A stretch of DNA of 64,000 nt from Burkholderiales bacterium (GTDB taxonomy: Bacteria; Pseudomonadota; Gammaproteobacteria; Burkholderiales; UBA11063), in NCBI GenBank assembly GCA_020697255.1, contig JAJFBE010000001.1, forward strand, positions 434,001 through 498,000, written 5' to 3'. The first letter of the stretch is position 1. Each line of letters starts with the position of its first letter. The notes beneath the pieces were generated by a model. The model made no database searches. It was not told the origin of the DNA and saw only the letters and a list, made by a program, of their open reading frames with translations. Made by a program: the position numbers and the translations under genes. Shown piece by piece: positions 18,809 to 28,014 of this stretch.

Positions 18809-20071
18809 ATGGGATACCATAATCTGTTTATATCACTTGTTACTGTAACTACTTTGATGAGTTATATAAATTACCGTTATATTAAAATTCCTAAAACTAT
18901 CTTTCTAACTGTAAGTAGCATCCTGATATCGATAACTGTCAGTATTATGGTAAAGCTGATGCCTCATCAATTTAGGGAATTGTATGCCCTATTATCCGGA
19001 GTAAACTTTCGTACTACAATCCTAGATGTAATGCTTGGGTATCTATTATTTGCCGGATCATTACGTATTGATGCAGTTAATCTCAAAAAGGAGCTGGGGC
19101 ATGTGTCGTATCTGGCAAGTATAGGTGTGTTATTATCCACTTTAATTAGTGGTACATTACTATGGCTTATCACATATTATGTAAACATAGATCTTACTTA
19201 CCAGGATTGCCTGATTTTTGGTGCCCTGATCTCACCTACCGATGCCATTGCCGTAATTGCCGTGTTTAAAACTACAAAGAGTGTTCCACCACATATACAA
19301 ACCCGGGTGACTGGGGAATCTTTATTTAACGATGCTGCCGGGATAATGCTACTGGTAGCTTTAACCCAAATATTTTACCCGACAAGTGGTAATGCAGCAA
19401 GTTTTATGGGGATAACAATTAGTTTTATCCAGGAAATCGTCGGAGCACTTGTATGGGGGTATATTGTTGGCAGAATAGCAACAGAAATTTTAAAAAGAGT
19501 CAGCGATAATGAGTTAACCATTCTAGTTACAATAACTGCTTCCGGGCTTGGGTATGCTATTGCAGGTCAACTTCATGTATCGCCGATTATAACCATGGTA
19601 ATTGCAGGTTTATATGTAGGCGGACATAGTAGAAGTAATGAATTTAGTAAAGTTACCACCTCAGCTCTTAGTAATTTTTGGGAGCTGGCAGATGATATCC
19701 TAAACGGATTTATGTTTGTATTAATCGGTTTGGAAATGCTCACTATTAATTTTAATACAACTTTTATAATTATTGGATTAGTATCCTTACCGGTAATATT
19801 TATTGCCAGATATATCAGCATTTATATACCAGATATGATTTTAATAAAATTTTTTAAAAAAAACTTACGCTCATTATCGAGCATGAAAGAAGGTATTTTG
19901 ATGAGTTGGGGTGGTGTACGCGGTGGTATTTCAATTGCCTTGGCATGGTCAATCTTTAGCATATCACCCATATTATTATCTATTACCTATGTAGTTGTAG
20001 TAGCATCAATTCTTATTCAGGGCTCTACGTTGAAGTTTGTTACCGAGAAACTATTTAATAAAAAATCATGA
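18809..20071 (+). CDS. Na+/H+ antiporter, CPA1 (NhaP-like) family
   Basis: 420 residues, about 12 membrane helices. The ion-binding region reads SPTDAIAVIAVFK, followed by RVTGESLFNDAAGIML, the pair of motifs that defines the CPA1 cation/proton antiporters (Asp in TDA and the later ND). LMSWGGVRGGISIALA near residue 365 is also typical. It should exchange external protons for internal Na+ or K+. The long cytoplasmic tail seen in some NhaP proteins is absent. Confidence 0.9.
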   Translation: MGYHNLFISLVTVTTLMSYINYRYIKIPKTIFLTVSSILISITVSIMVKLMPHQFRELYALLSGVNFRTTILDVMLGYLLFAGSLRIDAVNLKKELGHVSYLASIGVLLSTLISGTLLWLITYYVNIDLTYQDCLIFGALISPTDAIAVIAVFKTTKSVPPHIQTRVTGESLFNDAAGIMLLVALTQIFYPTSGNAASFMGITISFIQEIVGALVWGYIVGRIATEILKRVSDNELTILVTITASGLGYAIAGQLHVSPIITMVIAGLYVGGHSRSNEFSKVTTSALSNFWELADDILNGFMFVLIGLEMLTINFNTTFIIIGLVSLPVIFIARYISIYIPDMILIKFFKKNLRSLSSMKEGILMSWGGVRGGISIALAWSIFSISPILLSITYVVVVASILIQGSTLKFVTEKLFNKKS

Positions 20072-20092
20072 TATTCAAGTGTAAATTTGGGG

Positions 20093-20121
20093 TTGAAATT
20101 TTAGGGATTTGCCTCTATAAT
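20093..20121 (+). promoter_or_regulatory. Strong sigma-70 promoter of the moxR-bat operon
   Basis: TTGAAA and TATAAT are separated by exactly 17 bases, 35 bases before the moxR start. It is one of the best promoter matches in the window. Confidence 0.75.
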
Positions 20122-20155
20122 ATCTATTAGTAATAATTTTTTTAGGTGTTGATTT

Positions 20156-21109
20156 ATGACAGAACATGAACAGTTTAAACAATTATTAGAATATCTAAAT
20201 AGCAAAATCGTTGGGCAGCCAGAACTGACCAAACGCTTAGTCATTGCTCTCTTATCTTCCGGACATCTACTGGTTGAAGGCGCCCCGGGACTTGCAAAAA
20301 CCACAGCGATAAAAACCTTGTCTGGCTGTATTGATTGCTCCTATCATCGCATACAATTTACCCCGGATTTACTTCCGGCTGACTTAACGGGTACTGATAT
20401 TTATATACCTGAACAGCATAAATTTGAATTCCAACAAGGACCACTTTTCCATAACTTTTTATTAGCTGATGAAATTAACCGCGCACCAGCTAAAGTCCAG
20501 TCAGCATTACTGGAGGCAATGGGTGAACGGCAGATTACCATTGGCAAACAGACTTATCCCCTACCTAATTTATTTTTGGTAATGTCAACTCAAAATCCAA
20601 TTGAGCAGGAGGGAACGTATCCACTACCTGAGGCACAGTTAGATAGATTTATGCTTTATGTAAAAATCGGCTATCCAGATCATTTAGCCGAAAGCCAAAT
20701 TTTGGCACTTAATCGCCTAAATGCTACGGATAATATTAAAAAACCACATTTGAAGCAAGATACTATTCTTGCTGCCCAAAAACAAATTCAGGGAATGCAT
20801 TTGAGCAAGGCCATTGAAGATTATATTATTCAGTTAGTAATGGCTACACGTTACCCTGAGAAATATGATCAAAATCTGGCAAAGTGGATACGCTTTGGTG
20901 CAAGCCCTCGTGGAACCATTGCACTTGAATGCACCGCCAGGACGAATGCTTGGCTTGATGGTCGTGATTATGTTACTCCTCATGATATTCATGTATTAGT
21001 ACACGAAGTATTACGGCATAGGATATTACTAACCTTTGAAGCTGAAGTGGAAGGTATTACCACTGACCAAATTATTGATAATATATTAGATTTGGTACCA
21101 ATCCCCTGA
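20156..21109 (+). CDS. MoxR-type AAA+ ATPase
   Basis: 317 residues. The Walker A is GAPGLAKTTAI, the Walker B LLADEINRAPAKVQSALLEA, sensor 1 region STQNPIEQEGTYPLPEAQLDRF, and FGASPRGTIAL near the end, all typical of MoxR. MoxR ATPases work with von Willebrand factor A proteins as chaperone or cofactor-insertion machines and in stress tolerance. It is the first gene of a seven-gene operon with DUF58, DUF4381, BatA, BatB, BatC and BatD. A TTTTTAGG purine-poor Shine-Dalgarno precedes the ATG. Confidence 0.95.
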   Translation: MTEHEQFKQLLEYLNSKIVGQPELTKRLVIALLSSGHLLVEGAPGLAKTTAIKTLSGCIDCSYHRIQFTPDLLPADLTGTDIYIPEQHKFEFQQGPLFHNFLLADEINRAPAKVQSALLEAMGERQITIGKQTYPLPNLFLVMSTQNPIEQEGTYPLPEAQLDRFMLYVKIGYPDHLAESQILALNRLNATDNIKKPHLKQDTILAAQKQIQGMHLSKAIEDYIIQLVMATRYPEKYDQNLAKWIRFGASPRGTIALECTARTNAWLDGRDYVTPHDIHVLVHEVLRHRILLTFEAEVEGITTDQIIDNILDLVPIP

Positions 21110-21119
21110 GTAAAACACT

Positions 21120-22013
21120 ATGAGTAATGGTATCAACCCCGATATTAAAGAGCTTCTGGCGCTCAGGCATTATGCAACAAATATTAAATTCTTTAATAAG
21201 ATGAAAGTAAATACTGCCCAAACTGGCAGCCACTTATCTGTAGCCCGTGGCCGTGGGATGGATTTTGACGAAGTCCGCCGCTACCAAAACGGTGATGATA
21301 TCCGTTTAATCCACTGGCCACTGACTGCTCGATTGGGTAAACCTTACACTAAAATATATAAAGAAGAACGCGAACGCGCTGTTTATCTACTGGTTGATCA
21401 ATCTTACTCGATGCAATTTGGTACCCGGGTATGCTTTAAAAATGTATTAGCCGCAAAAATAGCTGCAATTTTTGGCTGGGCAGCACTTAATCATCATGAG
21501 CAAATTGGCGGTATCGTGTTTAATGATGATAGAGCTCAATTTATTAAACCAAGACGTAGCCGGCAAAGTATGCTGGATTTATTTAACTTGATTACCAATC
21601 CCCTGGCTTTAGCACAACCAGGTGGGGGTTTAAATAATGCTCTGCAACTGATCTATAAAAAGCTTCAATCTGGCAGTATTGTAATTGTTATTAGTGATTA
21701 TTTTTTAATAAATGAAGAAACAGAAACGTATTTGCGTTTAATCGGGCAAAAAAGTGAACTAATCAATGTACTGGTTTACGACCCTCTGGAAGCTGCCCTG
21801 CCAAGTAGTAGCGGTCACTATACTTTTACCGGTGACGGTAAATCTAAATTGGATATTAGTGCAAATACAAAAACGTGCAAACTGTACTCCACACCATTTG
21901 AAAACCGCCTGGCTAAAATCAAGCAAATAAACCAGCAGTTTCTGCAAGTTGCAACCAATGATGACCTGGTACAAAAAATAAATTACGGAGTATTCAAAAG
22001 ACATGGATACTAA
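21120..22013 (+). CDS. DUF58 domain protein of the MoxR-Bat system
   Basis: 297 residues. The DUF58 mark is RGRGMDFDEVRRYQNGDDIRLIHWPLTARLG in pieces (GMDFDEVRRYQ, DDIRLIHW), followed by a VWA-like region with VDQSYSMQFG. No membrane helix. The protein usually acts beside MoxR in the cytoplasm, but no biochemical activity is firmly known. It overlaps the next gene by 11 bases. Confidence 0.92.
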   Translation: MSNGINPDIKELLALRHYATNIKFFNKMKVNTAQTGSHLSVARGRGMDFDEVRRYQNGDDIRLIHWPLTARLGKPYTKIYKEERERAVYLLVDQSYSMQFGTRVCFKNVLAAKIAAIFGWAALNHHEQIGGIVFNDDRAQFIKPRRSRQSMLDLFNLITNPLALAQPGGGLNNALQLIYKKLQSGSIVIVISDYFLINEETETYLRLIGQKSELINVLVYDPLEAALPSSSGHYTFTGDGKSKLDISANTKTCKLYSTPFENRLAKIKQINQQFLQVATNDDLVQKINYGVFKRHGY

Positions 22014-22458
22014 TGCGCTACTTAGTCAACTTAAAAATATTCATCAACCAAACGGGGTATCAATATTTCCGTTAGCTCCCGGATGGTATATATTAACTGT
22101 TCTTATTATATGTATAGTTGGTGGTTTATTGTGGTGGATATTTATAAAGAATAAGCAGAAACGATACAAATTACAAATTTATTCATTGCTTACTGATATT
22201 CAAAGCAGCAACTCAGCTGAAATGCTCTCTGATGCATCAATTCTAATTAAACGTGTGGCAATTATGAAATTCCCCCAAGAGGCTGTACATACACTATTTG
22301 GTGACCAATGGCTTGAATTTCTGGATAAAACCGGCAAAACAAATGAATTTACTAATGGGGTTGGCCGCCAGATACTGAATATTTATAAAACCGGACACAT
22401 AGAAAACCCGGATGAATTTTTTGCTTGTGTTAGAAAATGGCTGGGGGCAGTGTTATGA
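22003..22458 (+). CDS. DUF4381 membrane protein of the MoxR-Bat system
   Basis: 151 residues. The N-terminal PLAPGWYILTVLIICIVGG forms a single membrane helix with the PxxPGW lead typical of DUF4381; the rest is a soluble helical domain containing FGDQWLEFLDKTG. Function is unknown beyond its constant presence between DUF58 and BatA. Its stop overlaps the batA start as ATGA. Confidence 0.88.
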   Translation: MDTNALLSQLKNIHQPNGVSIFPLAPGWYILTVLIICIVGGLLWWIFIKNKQKRYKLQIYSLLTDIQSSNSAEMLSDASILIKRVAIMKFPQEAVHTLFGDQWLEFLDKTGKTNEFTNGVGRQILNIYKTGHIENPDEFFACVRKWLGAVL

Positions 22459-23444
22459 TACAAGTTGCCTACCCATGGATATTATTAGCCCTTATATTAC
22501 CATTTATCTTGCGTTTTATACTGCCTAAAGCGCGAAATGAAGAAAATAATTCTGCTCTTAAAGTGCCGTTTTTTGCGCAGTTATCCCTATCTTTTGCTAA
22601 AGTAGGTAACCCGGGTGGTAATTTATCTTATCTAAAATACCTGGCTATTATTATCTGGATTTTACTAGTAATCTCCGGTTGTGGTATTCAGTGGTTAGGT
22701 AAACCTCTATCAATCCCTCAGGCCGGACGTGATTTGATAATGGCAATCGATCTATCAGGGAGTATGCAGACTCCGGACATGATGTCAAATGGTCAGGCAC
22801 TAACCCGGATTGACGTTGTAAAAAAGGCAGCGAATGAATTTATTAATAACCGCAGCGGGGATCGGGTTGGGTTAATTTTATTTGGTACCCGGGCATATTT
22901 ACAGACGCCGCTTACCTTTGATAGGCAGACTGTAGCAAGTATGTTAAATGATGCAACCATTGGCATTGCCGGCCCGGAAACTGCTATCGGGGATGCAATT
23001 GGTCTGGCAATTAAACAAATTATGGATTACCCAGGCGATAGTAAAGCAATTGTTTTACTAACTGATGGTAGCAGTAACTCAGGGGTTATGTCTCCTCTTG
23101 AAGCTACCGAATTGGCCCAAAAAGAACATATTAAAATTTATACCATTGGCCTTGGAGCCGGAGAAGTTACAGTACAAACAGCGTTTGGTCCACGTAAGAT
23201 TAATACCTCTGCTGATCTGGATATAGATGCCTTAAAACAAATAGCCAATATTACCGGTGGACAATTCTTTAGGGCCGATGATGCAAGCAGCCTAAATAGC
23301 ATATATCAGACTATAAATAAACTGGAGCCGGTAAAATCGGATAATGTTACTGTGCGCCCGGTCACTCCATTGTACCCCTGGAGTCTAGGCCTTGCATTAT
23401 TATTAAGTTTTATTTTGGTTATTTTAAAAGCACGGAGAGATTAA
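22455..23444 (+). CDS. batA: BatA-like von Willebrand factor A membrane protein
   Basis: Start taken at the ATG of 22455, which overlaps the previous stop (ATGA) and follows GGGGG; it gives 329 residues beginning MIQVAYPWILLALILPF, a membrane helix. The VWA domain has a complete MIDAS: DLSGSM, a Thr in QTPLTFDRQTV, and VLLTDGSSNSG. Final helix LYPWSLGLALLLSFILVIL. Architecture helix-helix-VWA-helix is that of BatA, anchored in the inner membrane with VWA in the periplasm. Confidence 0.92.
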   Translation: MIQVAYPWILLALILPFILRFILPKARNEENNSALKVPFFAQLSLSFAKVGNPGGNLSYLKYLAIIIWILLVISGCGIQWLGKPLSIPQAGRDLIMAIDLSGSMQTPDMMSNGQALTRIDVVKKAANEFINNRSGDRVGLILFGTRAYLQTPLTFDRQTVASMLNDATIGIAGPETAIGDAIGLAIKQIMDYPGDSKAIVLLTDGSSNSGVMSPLEATELAQKEHIKIYTIGLGAGEVTVQTAFGPRKINTSADLDIDALKQIANITGGQFFRADDASSLNSIYQTINKLEPVKSDNVTVRPVTPLYPWSLGLALLLSFILVILKARRD

Positions 23445-23445
23445 T

Positions 23446-24447
23446 ATGACAGAGTATTTCCATTTTCTTCGTCCATGGTGGTTTATAGCTCTGGCACCGG
23501 CAATTCTTTTATTTATTCTTGCTCTTCGCAGGGCTAAATCCGGGGATAATATGTGGAATAAATATTGTGATCCACATCTATTAAAATATTTATTATCCAA
23601 AAATAAGAGTGATTCCGGCACGTTGTTACCTTACTTAATTCTTAGCCTATGGGTTATTGCTATAATCGCTTTGAGCGGCCCGACGTGGTCAATGTACGCG
23701 CAAAATGTATACCAGAAAAACGTAGCCCGGGTTATTGCCCTGGATGTATCCAGATCAATGAATGCTGCTGATATCGCGCCGTCCCGGCTCGAACGAGGAA
23801 AATATAAAATCCTTGATTTGCTCCATGGAATTAGAGAAGGTCAAACCGGTATGCTTGTTTTTTCCAGCCAGGCATTTGTAGTTTCTCCCTTAACTGCAGA
23901 TAGCAATACTATTGCAAGTTTAATTCCGGTAATAGACTCTTCAATTGTACCAGTACAAGGCTCAGATATTAGTGCGGCACTAAATAAAGCTGTCAGTTTA
24001 ATTAAGCAATCTGGATTTTCACAAGGGGAAATTATTTTAGTAACAGATAGTACTCCAACAAATGAGGCATTGGCAACAGCACAAAAATTGGCTGGGGAGG
24101 GGTATATAACTTCAGTACTGGCTATTGGGACCAAACAAGGCGGTCCGGTTACTAATGCTGATGGCAGCCTGGTAACCGATAGCAGTGGGAATGTTACTTT
24201 AGCAACCCTAAATAGCAGCGCCTTAGAAAAACTGGCTAATAGCGGCCGGGGTGAATATATTGCTTTTAGCAATAATAATTCGGATATAAAACAACTATTG
24301 GATCAATCTCATATTAGCACAAACGGACCAACTAAAAAAATGGAAACTAAAAGCTTATGGAAAGATGAAGGGCATTATTTAGTATGGCTACTAATTATAC
24401 TCTGTGTATTTATTGGACGTCGGGGGCTATTAGAAAGAATATGTTAA
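23446..24447 (+). CDS. batB: BatB-like von Willebrand factor A membrane protein
   Basis: 333 residues with the same plan as BatA: N-terminal helices (WWFIALAPAILLFILAL and LPYLILSLWVIAIIALSG), a VWA domain with MIDAS DVSRSMNAADI and ILVTDSTPT, and a C-terminal helix YLVWLLIILCVFIGRR. It starts 1 base after batA. The second MIDAS block has DST where most have DGE, so metal binding may be weaker. Partner of BatA in the MoxR system. Confidence 0.9.
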   Translation: MTEYFHFLRPWWFIALAPAILLFILALRRAKSGDNMWNKYCDPHLLKYLLSKNKSDSGTLLPYLILSLWVIAIIALSGPTWSMYAQNVYQKNVARVIALDVSRSMNAADIAPSRLERGKYKILDLLHGIREGQTGMLVFSSQAFVVSPLTADSNTIASLIPVIDSSIVPVQGSDISAALNKAVSLIKQSGFSQGEIILVTDSTPTNEALATAQKLAGEGYITSVLAIGTKQGGPVTNADGSLVTDSSGNVTLATLNSSALEKLANSGRGEYIAFSNNNSDIKQLLDQSHISTNGPTKKMETKSLWKDEGHYLVWLLIILCVFIGRRGLLERIC

Positions 24448-25481
24448 AATTTAGACATTTAACTTGCTTGAGTATAATATTATTTATGTCCTCACAAATA
24501 GCTATAGCTAGTTCGTGGTGGCAGGATTTATGGTTTAATAAAGATCAGCAAGGCTCCAGGCTGCTTCGGCAAAATAAAAACAACGAAGCTGCGCAAGTTT
24601 TTAAAGACAAGAATTGGAAAGGTACTGCGTATTACCGTGACGGTAAATACCAAGAGGCATATAATGAGTTTAAAAATGATCACTCTGCACAAGGTTTATA
24701 TAACCAGGGAAATGCCCTGGCGCATATGCAAAAATATCAAGAAGCAATCAAGGCTTATAACCAGTCTTTAGAATTGCAAAAAGACGCACCGGATACTGTT
24801 TATAATAAAAAACTTATAGAAAAACTACTACAACAACAAAAACAACAGCAGCAACAAAATAATCAAAACCAATCCGATAATAAGTCGGGGCAAAATCCTG
24901 ATAATAAGCAGCAGAACTCTTCAAATCAGCAGAAAGATTCTAAGTCACAACAAGATTCCGGACAAAAACAAGATAGCTCTAAACCAGATAATTCACAACA
25001 GCAGCAAACAGGTTCAAAGGACCGGCAGTCAAAAGAGCAAAAAAACCAGCAACAGCAATCCGCTTCCCAACAAAATCTCGGGCAAAACCAAAAGCAACAA
25101 CCTGGGCAACAACAAAATAGTGCTCAAACAGGACAAAAACCTGAACAAACTAAAGGACAACAGCCAGGACAAAAGATGCCAGCTGATCAACAACCCAATA
25201 ATCAAACTGCACCACAGCAGAATTCAGTGCAAAGTACTGATAAACAGCAAAATTTAGCCCAACCGGAAAATAAAGAACAATCAGGTGTAGCAAATAATCC
25301 ACAAACGCAAGCTAATAAAGAACCAAATGGACAAACAGCTACTACCCACTATATGCGACCGCAAACCCCAACCGATAAAGAGGTTAAATCTGCCCTATCC
25401 AAGATTCCGGATGATCCGGGAGGATTACTTAGAAATAAATTTTTACGTGATTATCAAAAACAAGGTGGTAATAATGAATAA
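24441..25481 (+). CDS. batC: BatC-like TPR protein with Gln/Asn-rich low-complexity region
   Basis: The ATG at 24441 (overlapping the batB stop as ATGTTAA) is chosen because it starts a signal peptide, FRHLTCLSIILFMSSQIAIA. 346 residues. Residues about 30-130 hold TPR-like helices (GLYNQGNALAHMQKYQEAIKAY). Residues about 135-320 are a long Gln/Asn/Ser/Lys-rich stretch without folded motifs. The end is LSKIPDDPGGLLRNKFLRDY, a conserved BatC tail. The glutamine stretch is much longer than the folded part; it probably forms a flexible periplasmic arm. Confidence 0.88.
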   Translation: MLKFRHLTCLSIILFMSSQIAIASSWWQDLWFNKDQQGSRLLRQNKNNEAAQVFKDKNWKGTAYYRDGKYQEAYNEFKNDHSAQGLYNQGNALAHMQKYQEAIKAYNQSLELQKDAPDTVYNKKLIEKLLQQQKQQQQQNNQNQSDNKSGQNPDNKQQNSSNQQKDSKSQQDSGQKQDSSKPDNSQQQQTGSKDRQSKEQKNQQQQSASQQNLGQNQKQQPGQQQNSAQTGQKPEQTKGQQPGQKMPADQQPNNQTAPQQNSVQSTDKQQNLAQPENKEQSGVANNPQTQANKEPNGQTATTHYMRPQTPTDKEVKSALSKIPDDPGGLLRNKFLRDYQKQGGNNE

Positions 25482-27174
25482 GATGTTTTTACATAGTATC
25501 AGGTTATTATTAATTAGCCTGGCATTTATTAATTTTGCGAATGCAATTATACCTGCTAGTGTTGATCGTTCTACCCCAGGTCTTGGTCAAAGCTTTACCC
25601 TAACTATTGATGCAAGTAAGGCTAATTCGGATCCGGATTTAAGTCCGCTAAATACTAATTTTGAAATACTAGGTACCAGTACCAGCAGCCAAACTAGCAT
25701 TGTTAATGGTAATGTTAGTTCACAAAAAAGTTTTATTATTAGCTTATCCCCGAAAAATCCGGGCAAACAAACTATTCCGTCCATTACAGTTGGTAATGAC
25801 AAAACTGCACCAATAGCAATTGAAGTAACTAAGCCAAACGCTCGCGAACAGGCAATCCAAAAAAGCCAGATTTTTGTTGATACAAAAATATTAGGTAAAC
25901 CATCCTATATTGGAATACCATTTGTATATACTATGAAATTATATTTCGCGGTTAATATATCCAATGTAAATATGGCAGATATAAATATAACTGGTGCTAC
26001 TATAAAACCACTGGAAAAAAGCACCCAATATTCTGAAAATATACAAGGTATAAATTATCGCGTATTGGAACAAAAATTTCAAATAACACCTAATCAGTCA
26101 GGTAACATTACCATACCGCCAATAAAAATTAGTGGCTCTACAATGACTGATGATATAGGTAACGATTTTTTTGCTATACCCAGACCACGCCCATTTAGCG
26201 TGTCCTCAAAAGCAGTTGCTGTTGCAATTAAGCCACTGCCAAGCGGTGTAACACAGGATGAATGGTTCCCGGCTAAACAAGTAATGGTAAGTGAAAACCA
26301 ACCTAATACATCTAATACAATAAAACTTGGACAACCAATCACTCGTACCGTGACTGTTTCGGCAGTTGGAGTTCCTGATACATCAATTCCAAATTTAAAT
26401 CTTGTAACTCCGCCAAATGTAAATGCTTATCCGGATAAAACTGTTGCCAATACATCAACTAGTGGCAATGATTTACTTGCCACCAAAGTATTTAAAGTGG
26501 CCTATATCCCGACTCAGGCAGGAACTATAACCTTTCCCGAAACAATTGTGAAGTGGTGGGATATGAATACCGGAATGCAAAAAACCGCCGCTCTTCCAGC
26601 TAAAACATATACTGTACTAAATGAAAATGGTAAGGCTCAGGATACCACGGTAGCACAAGCTAACACTAATAATACAAATGCACCAGCATCAAGCATCACT
26701 AATCAAGTTACACAGCAACCACAAGCACTATCCAATCAAAAAAACATATGGTTTTATATTGCAATTATAATTGCTTTAGTATGGGTAATTACAATATTGA
26801 TTTGTATTATTTTATTTAGAAAAAAACCTGTGGCTATAGATAATAAAGCAGTAGAAACAGATAAGCTAAATAGTGAGAAGAAAGCTAAAGATATGGTGCT
26901 TATAGCTTGTAAAGATAGGAATATTACAGCACTTAACACAGCCCTAATTGGGTGGGCAACACTTCATTTTGGGAAAAAAATTTATACTATTCTAGATATA
27001 AAAGATATATCCGGAAATATTGCATTAAAAAAACTTATTGAGGAATTTAACCAAACTTTATATAAGGGCAGTTCTTTTGACAAATTTGATGCCCTGGCGC
27101 ATGAAATTGATATGCTTGCTATAAATAAAGCTGCCACTGGCAGTGAGGGTTTAAAGGAGTTATACCCCAAGTAG
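25474..27174 (+). CDS. batD: BatD-like protein (oxygen tolerance family)
   Basis: The ATG at 25474 overlaps the batC stop and follows AAGGTGG, giving 566 residues that begin with a signal peptide (FLHSIRLLLISLAFINFANA). The mature part begins with beta-domain sequence of BatD type (VDRSTPGLGQSFTLTI, SLSPKNPGKQTIPSI, FKVAYIPTQAGTITFPE). A membrane helix NIWFYIAIIIALVWVITILI near residue 430 is followed by a cytoplasmic helical domain. It closes the Bat operon; the role proposed for the family is in oxidative or envelope stress. Confidence 0.9.
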   Translation: MNKMFLHSIRLLLISLAFINFANAIIPASVDRSTPGLGQSFTLTIDASKANSDPDLSPLNTNFEILGTSTSSQTSIVNGNVSSQKSFIISLSPKNPGKQTIPSITVGNDKTAPIAIEVTKPNAREQAIQKSQIFVDTKILGKPSYIGIPFVYTMKLYFAVNISNVNMADINITGATIKPLEKSTQYSENIQGINYRVLEQKFQITPNQSGNITIPPIKISGSTMTDDIGNDFFAIPRPRPFSVSSKAVAVAIKPLPSGVTQDEWFPAKQVMVSENQPNTSNTIKLGQPITRTVTVSAVGVPDTSIPNLNLVTPPNVNAYPDKTVANTSTSGNDLLATKVFKVAYIPTQAGTITFPETIVKWWDMNTGMQKTAALPAKTYTVLNENGKAQDTTVAQANTNNTNAPASSITNQVTQQPQALSNQKNIWFYIAIIIALVWVITILICIILFRKKPVAIDNKAVETDKLNSEKKAKDMVLIACKDRNITALNTALIGWATLHFGKKIYTILDIKDISGNIALKKLIEEFNQTLYKGSSFDKFDALAHEIDMLAINKAATGSEGLKELYPK

Positions 27175-27384
27175 CGGATCTTAAGTTGCTATCCATTAAT
27201 TGGCGGTACTACCCACAAAAAACCGAGGGGAAAAAATAAAAACTTTGGTGACGGTTACCAGGTTGATAACATTACCGGAGATGACCACGATAGCAATGAG
27301 AATACTTCTTGTTCTATATCCTAAAATATACAATAAATATTTAGCAGAAGCCTCCTACTTTAATGATAAAATCCTGTTCTTAGC

Positions 27385-27461
27385 GGGAGGTTAGCTCAGT
27401 TGGTTAGAGCGCTACGTTGACATCGTAGAGGTCGTTGGTTCGAACCCAATACCGCCCACCA
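27385..27461 (+). tRNA. tRNA-Val (anticodon GAC)
   Basis: Cloverleaf with D-arm TAGCTCAGTTGGTTAGAGC, anticodon stem CTACG/CGTAG with loop TTGACAT (anticodon GAC), T-arm GTTCGAACC and encoded CCA. The acceptor stem GGGAGGT/ACCGCCC has an A-G mismatch at the fourth pair. Its 3' half is repeated 480 bases downstream. Confidence 0.92.
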
Positions 27462-27490
27462 TGGATTAGAGTTTAATTAGTAGCATTATG

Positions 27491-27802
27491 CTAAATATGC
27501 AACATTAGTTTTAGCATAGTAAATATAGCGCCACTTAATATTATTACAGAAGTTACACCAGTACCTAAAATCCACTTAATTAATTCAACTTTTATTCTAA
27601 GTTCTGATTCTCTTATATCACCCTTCGTAGCTAAATCTTTATTAGCAAATTCTTCTTTTATCTCTTTTTTGACTTCATCAATAGTTATATTATAAAGAGA
27701 TTCCATTTCTCTGGCTTGAAATTTTGCTAATTCTTTTGAAACTCCCAGCTTTTCCGCTTTTTCTACATAATCCAGCGTATCAAAATGTAATGCAATTGAC
27801 AT
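27491..27802 (-). CDS. DUF1640-family coiled-coil membrane protein
   Basis: The second ATG (27802) is preferred because it has AGG at a 9-base distance; 103 residues. It starts SIALHFDTLDYVEKAEKLG, has the typical NKDLATKGDIRESELRIKVE coiled coil, and ends with one membrane helix (WILGTGVTSVIILSGAIF). DUF1640 proteins are small, coiled-coil and C-terminally anchored; their role is unknown and they often lie in accessory DNA. It is the only gene between the tRNA-Val and the copy of its 3' end. Confidence 0.75.
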   Translation of the reverse strand: MSIALHFDTLDYVEKAEKLGVSKELAKFQAREMESLYNITIDEVKKEIKEEFANKDLATKGDIRESELRIKVELIKWILGTGVTSVIILSGAIFTMLKLMLHI

Positions 27803-27905
27803 TATCATCTACCTTTCACATAAATACTTGTTAGTTCTTGCTATAATTATACCACATCAATAAATAATATTTGTCGGCAATTATCATGGAAATCGGTTGA
27901 ATTTA

Positions 27906-27942
27906 TAGAGGTCGTTGGTTCGAACCCAATAACGCCCACCAT
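27906..27942 (+). repeat. Copy of the tRNA-Val 3' half (attachment-site-like)
   Basis: 37 bases (TAGAGGTCGTTGGTTCG onward through CGCCCACCAT) repeat 27426-27462 with a single change (C to A at 27931). The copy begins in the anticodon stem and ends one base after CCA, the extent normally copied when an element integrates at a tRNA gene. Confidence 0.8.
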
Positions 27943-27962
27943 CCACCATATCGATATTAGAT

Positions 27963-27994
27963 AAAAAAATAGCCGCCCGAAAATGAGCAGCTAT
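27963..27994 (-). terminator. Rho-independent terminator of the RRM gene
   Basis: On the minus strand ATAGCTGC, a 10-base loop, GCGGCTAT and then seven T form a classic terminator about 20 bases after the stop codon at 28015. Confidence 0.75.
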
Positions 27995-28014
27995 CTTAAC
28001 TTTAAAGCCTAGTA

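Noticed and set aside
24840-25320. CAA/CAG-rich tract as a noncoding simple repeat
   Set aside because: It codes for the Gln/Asn-rich arm of BatC in a continuous frame between conserved ends.
27175-27384. A gene or RNA between batD and tRNA-Val
   Set aside because: No open frame with support; some AT-rich promoter-like bases before the tRNA but nothing clear.
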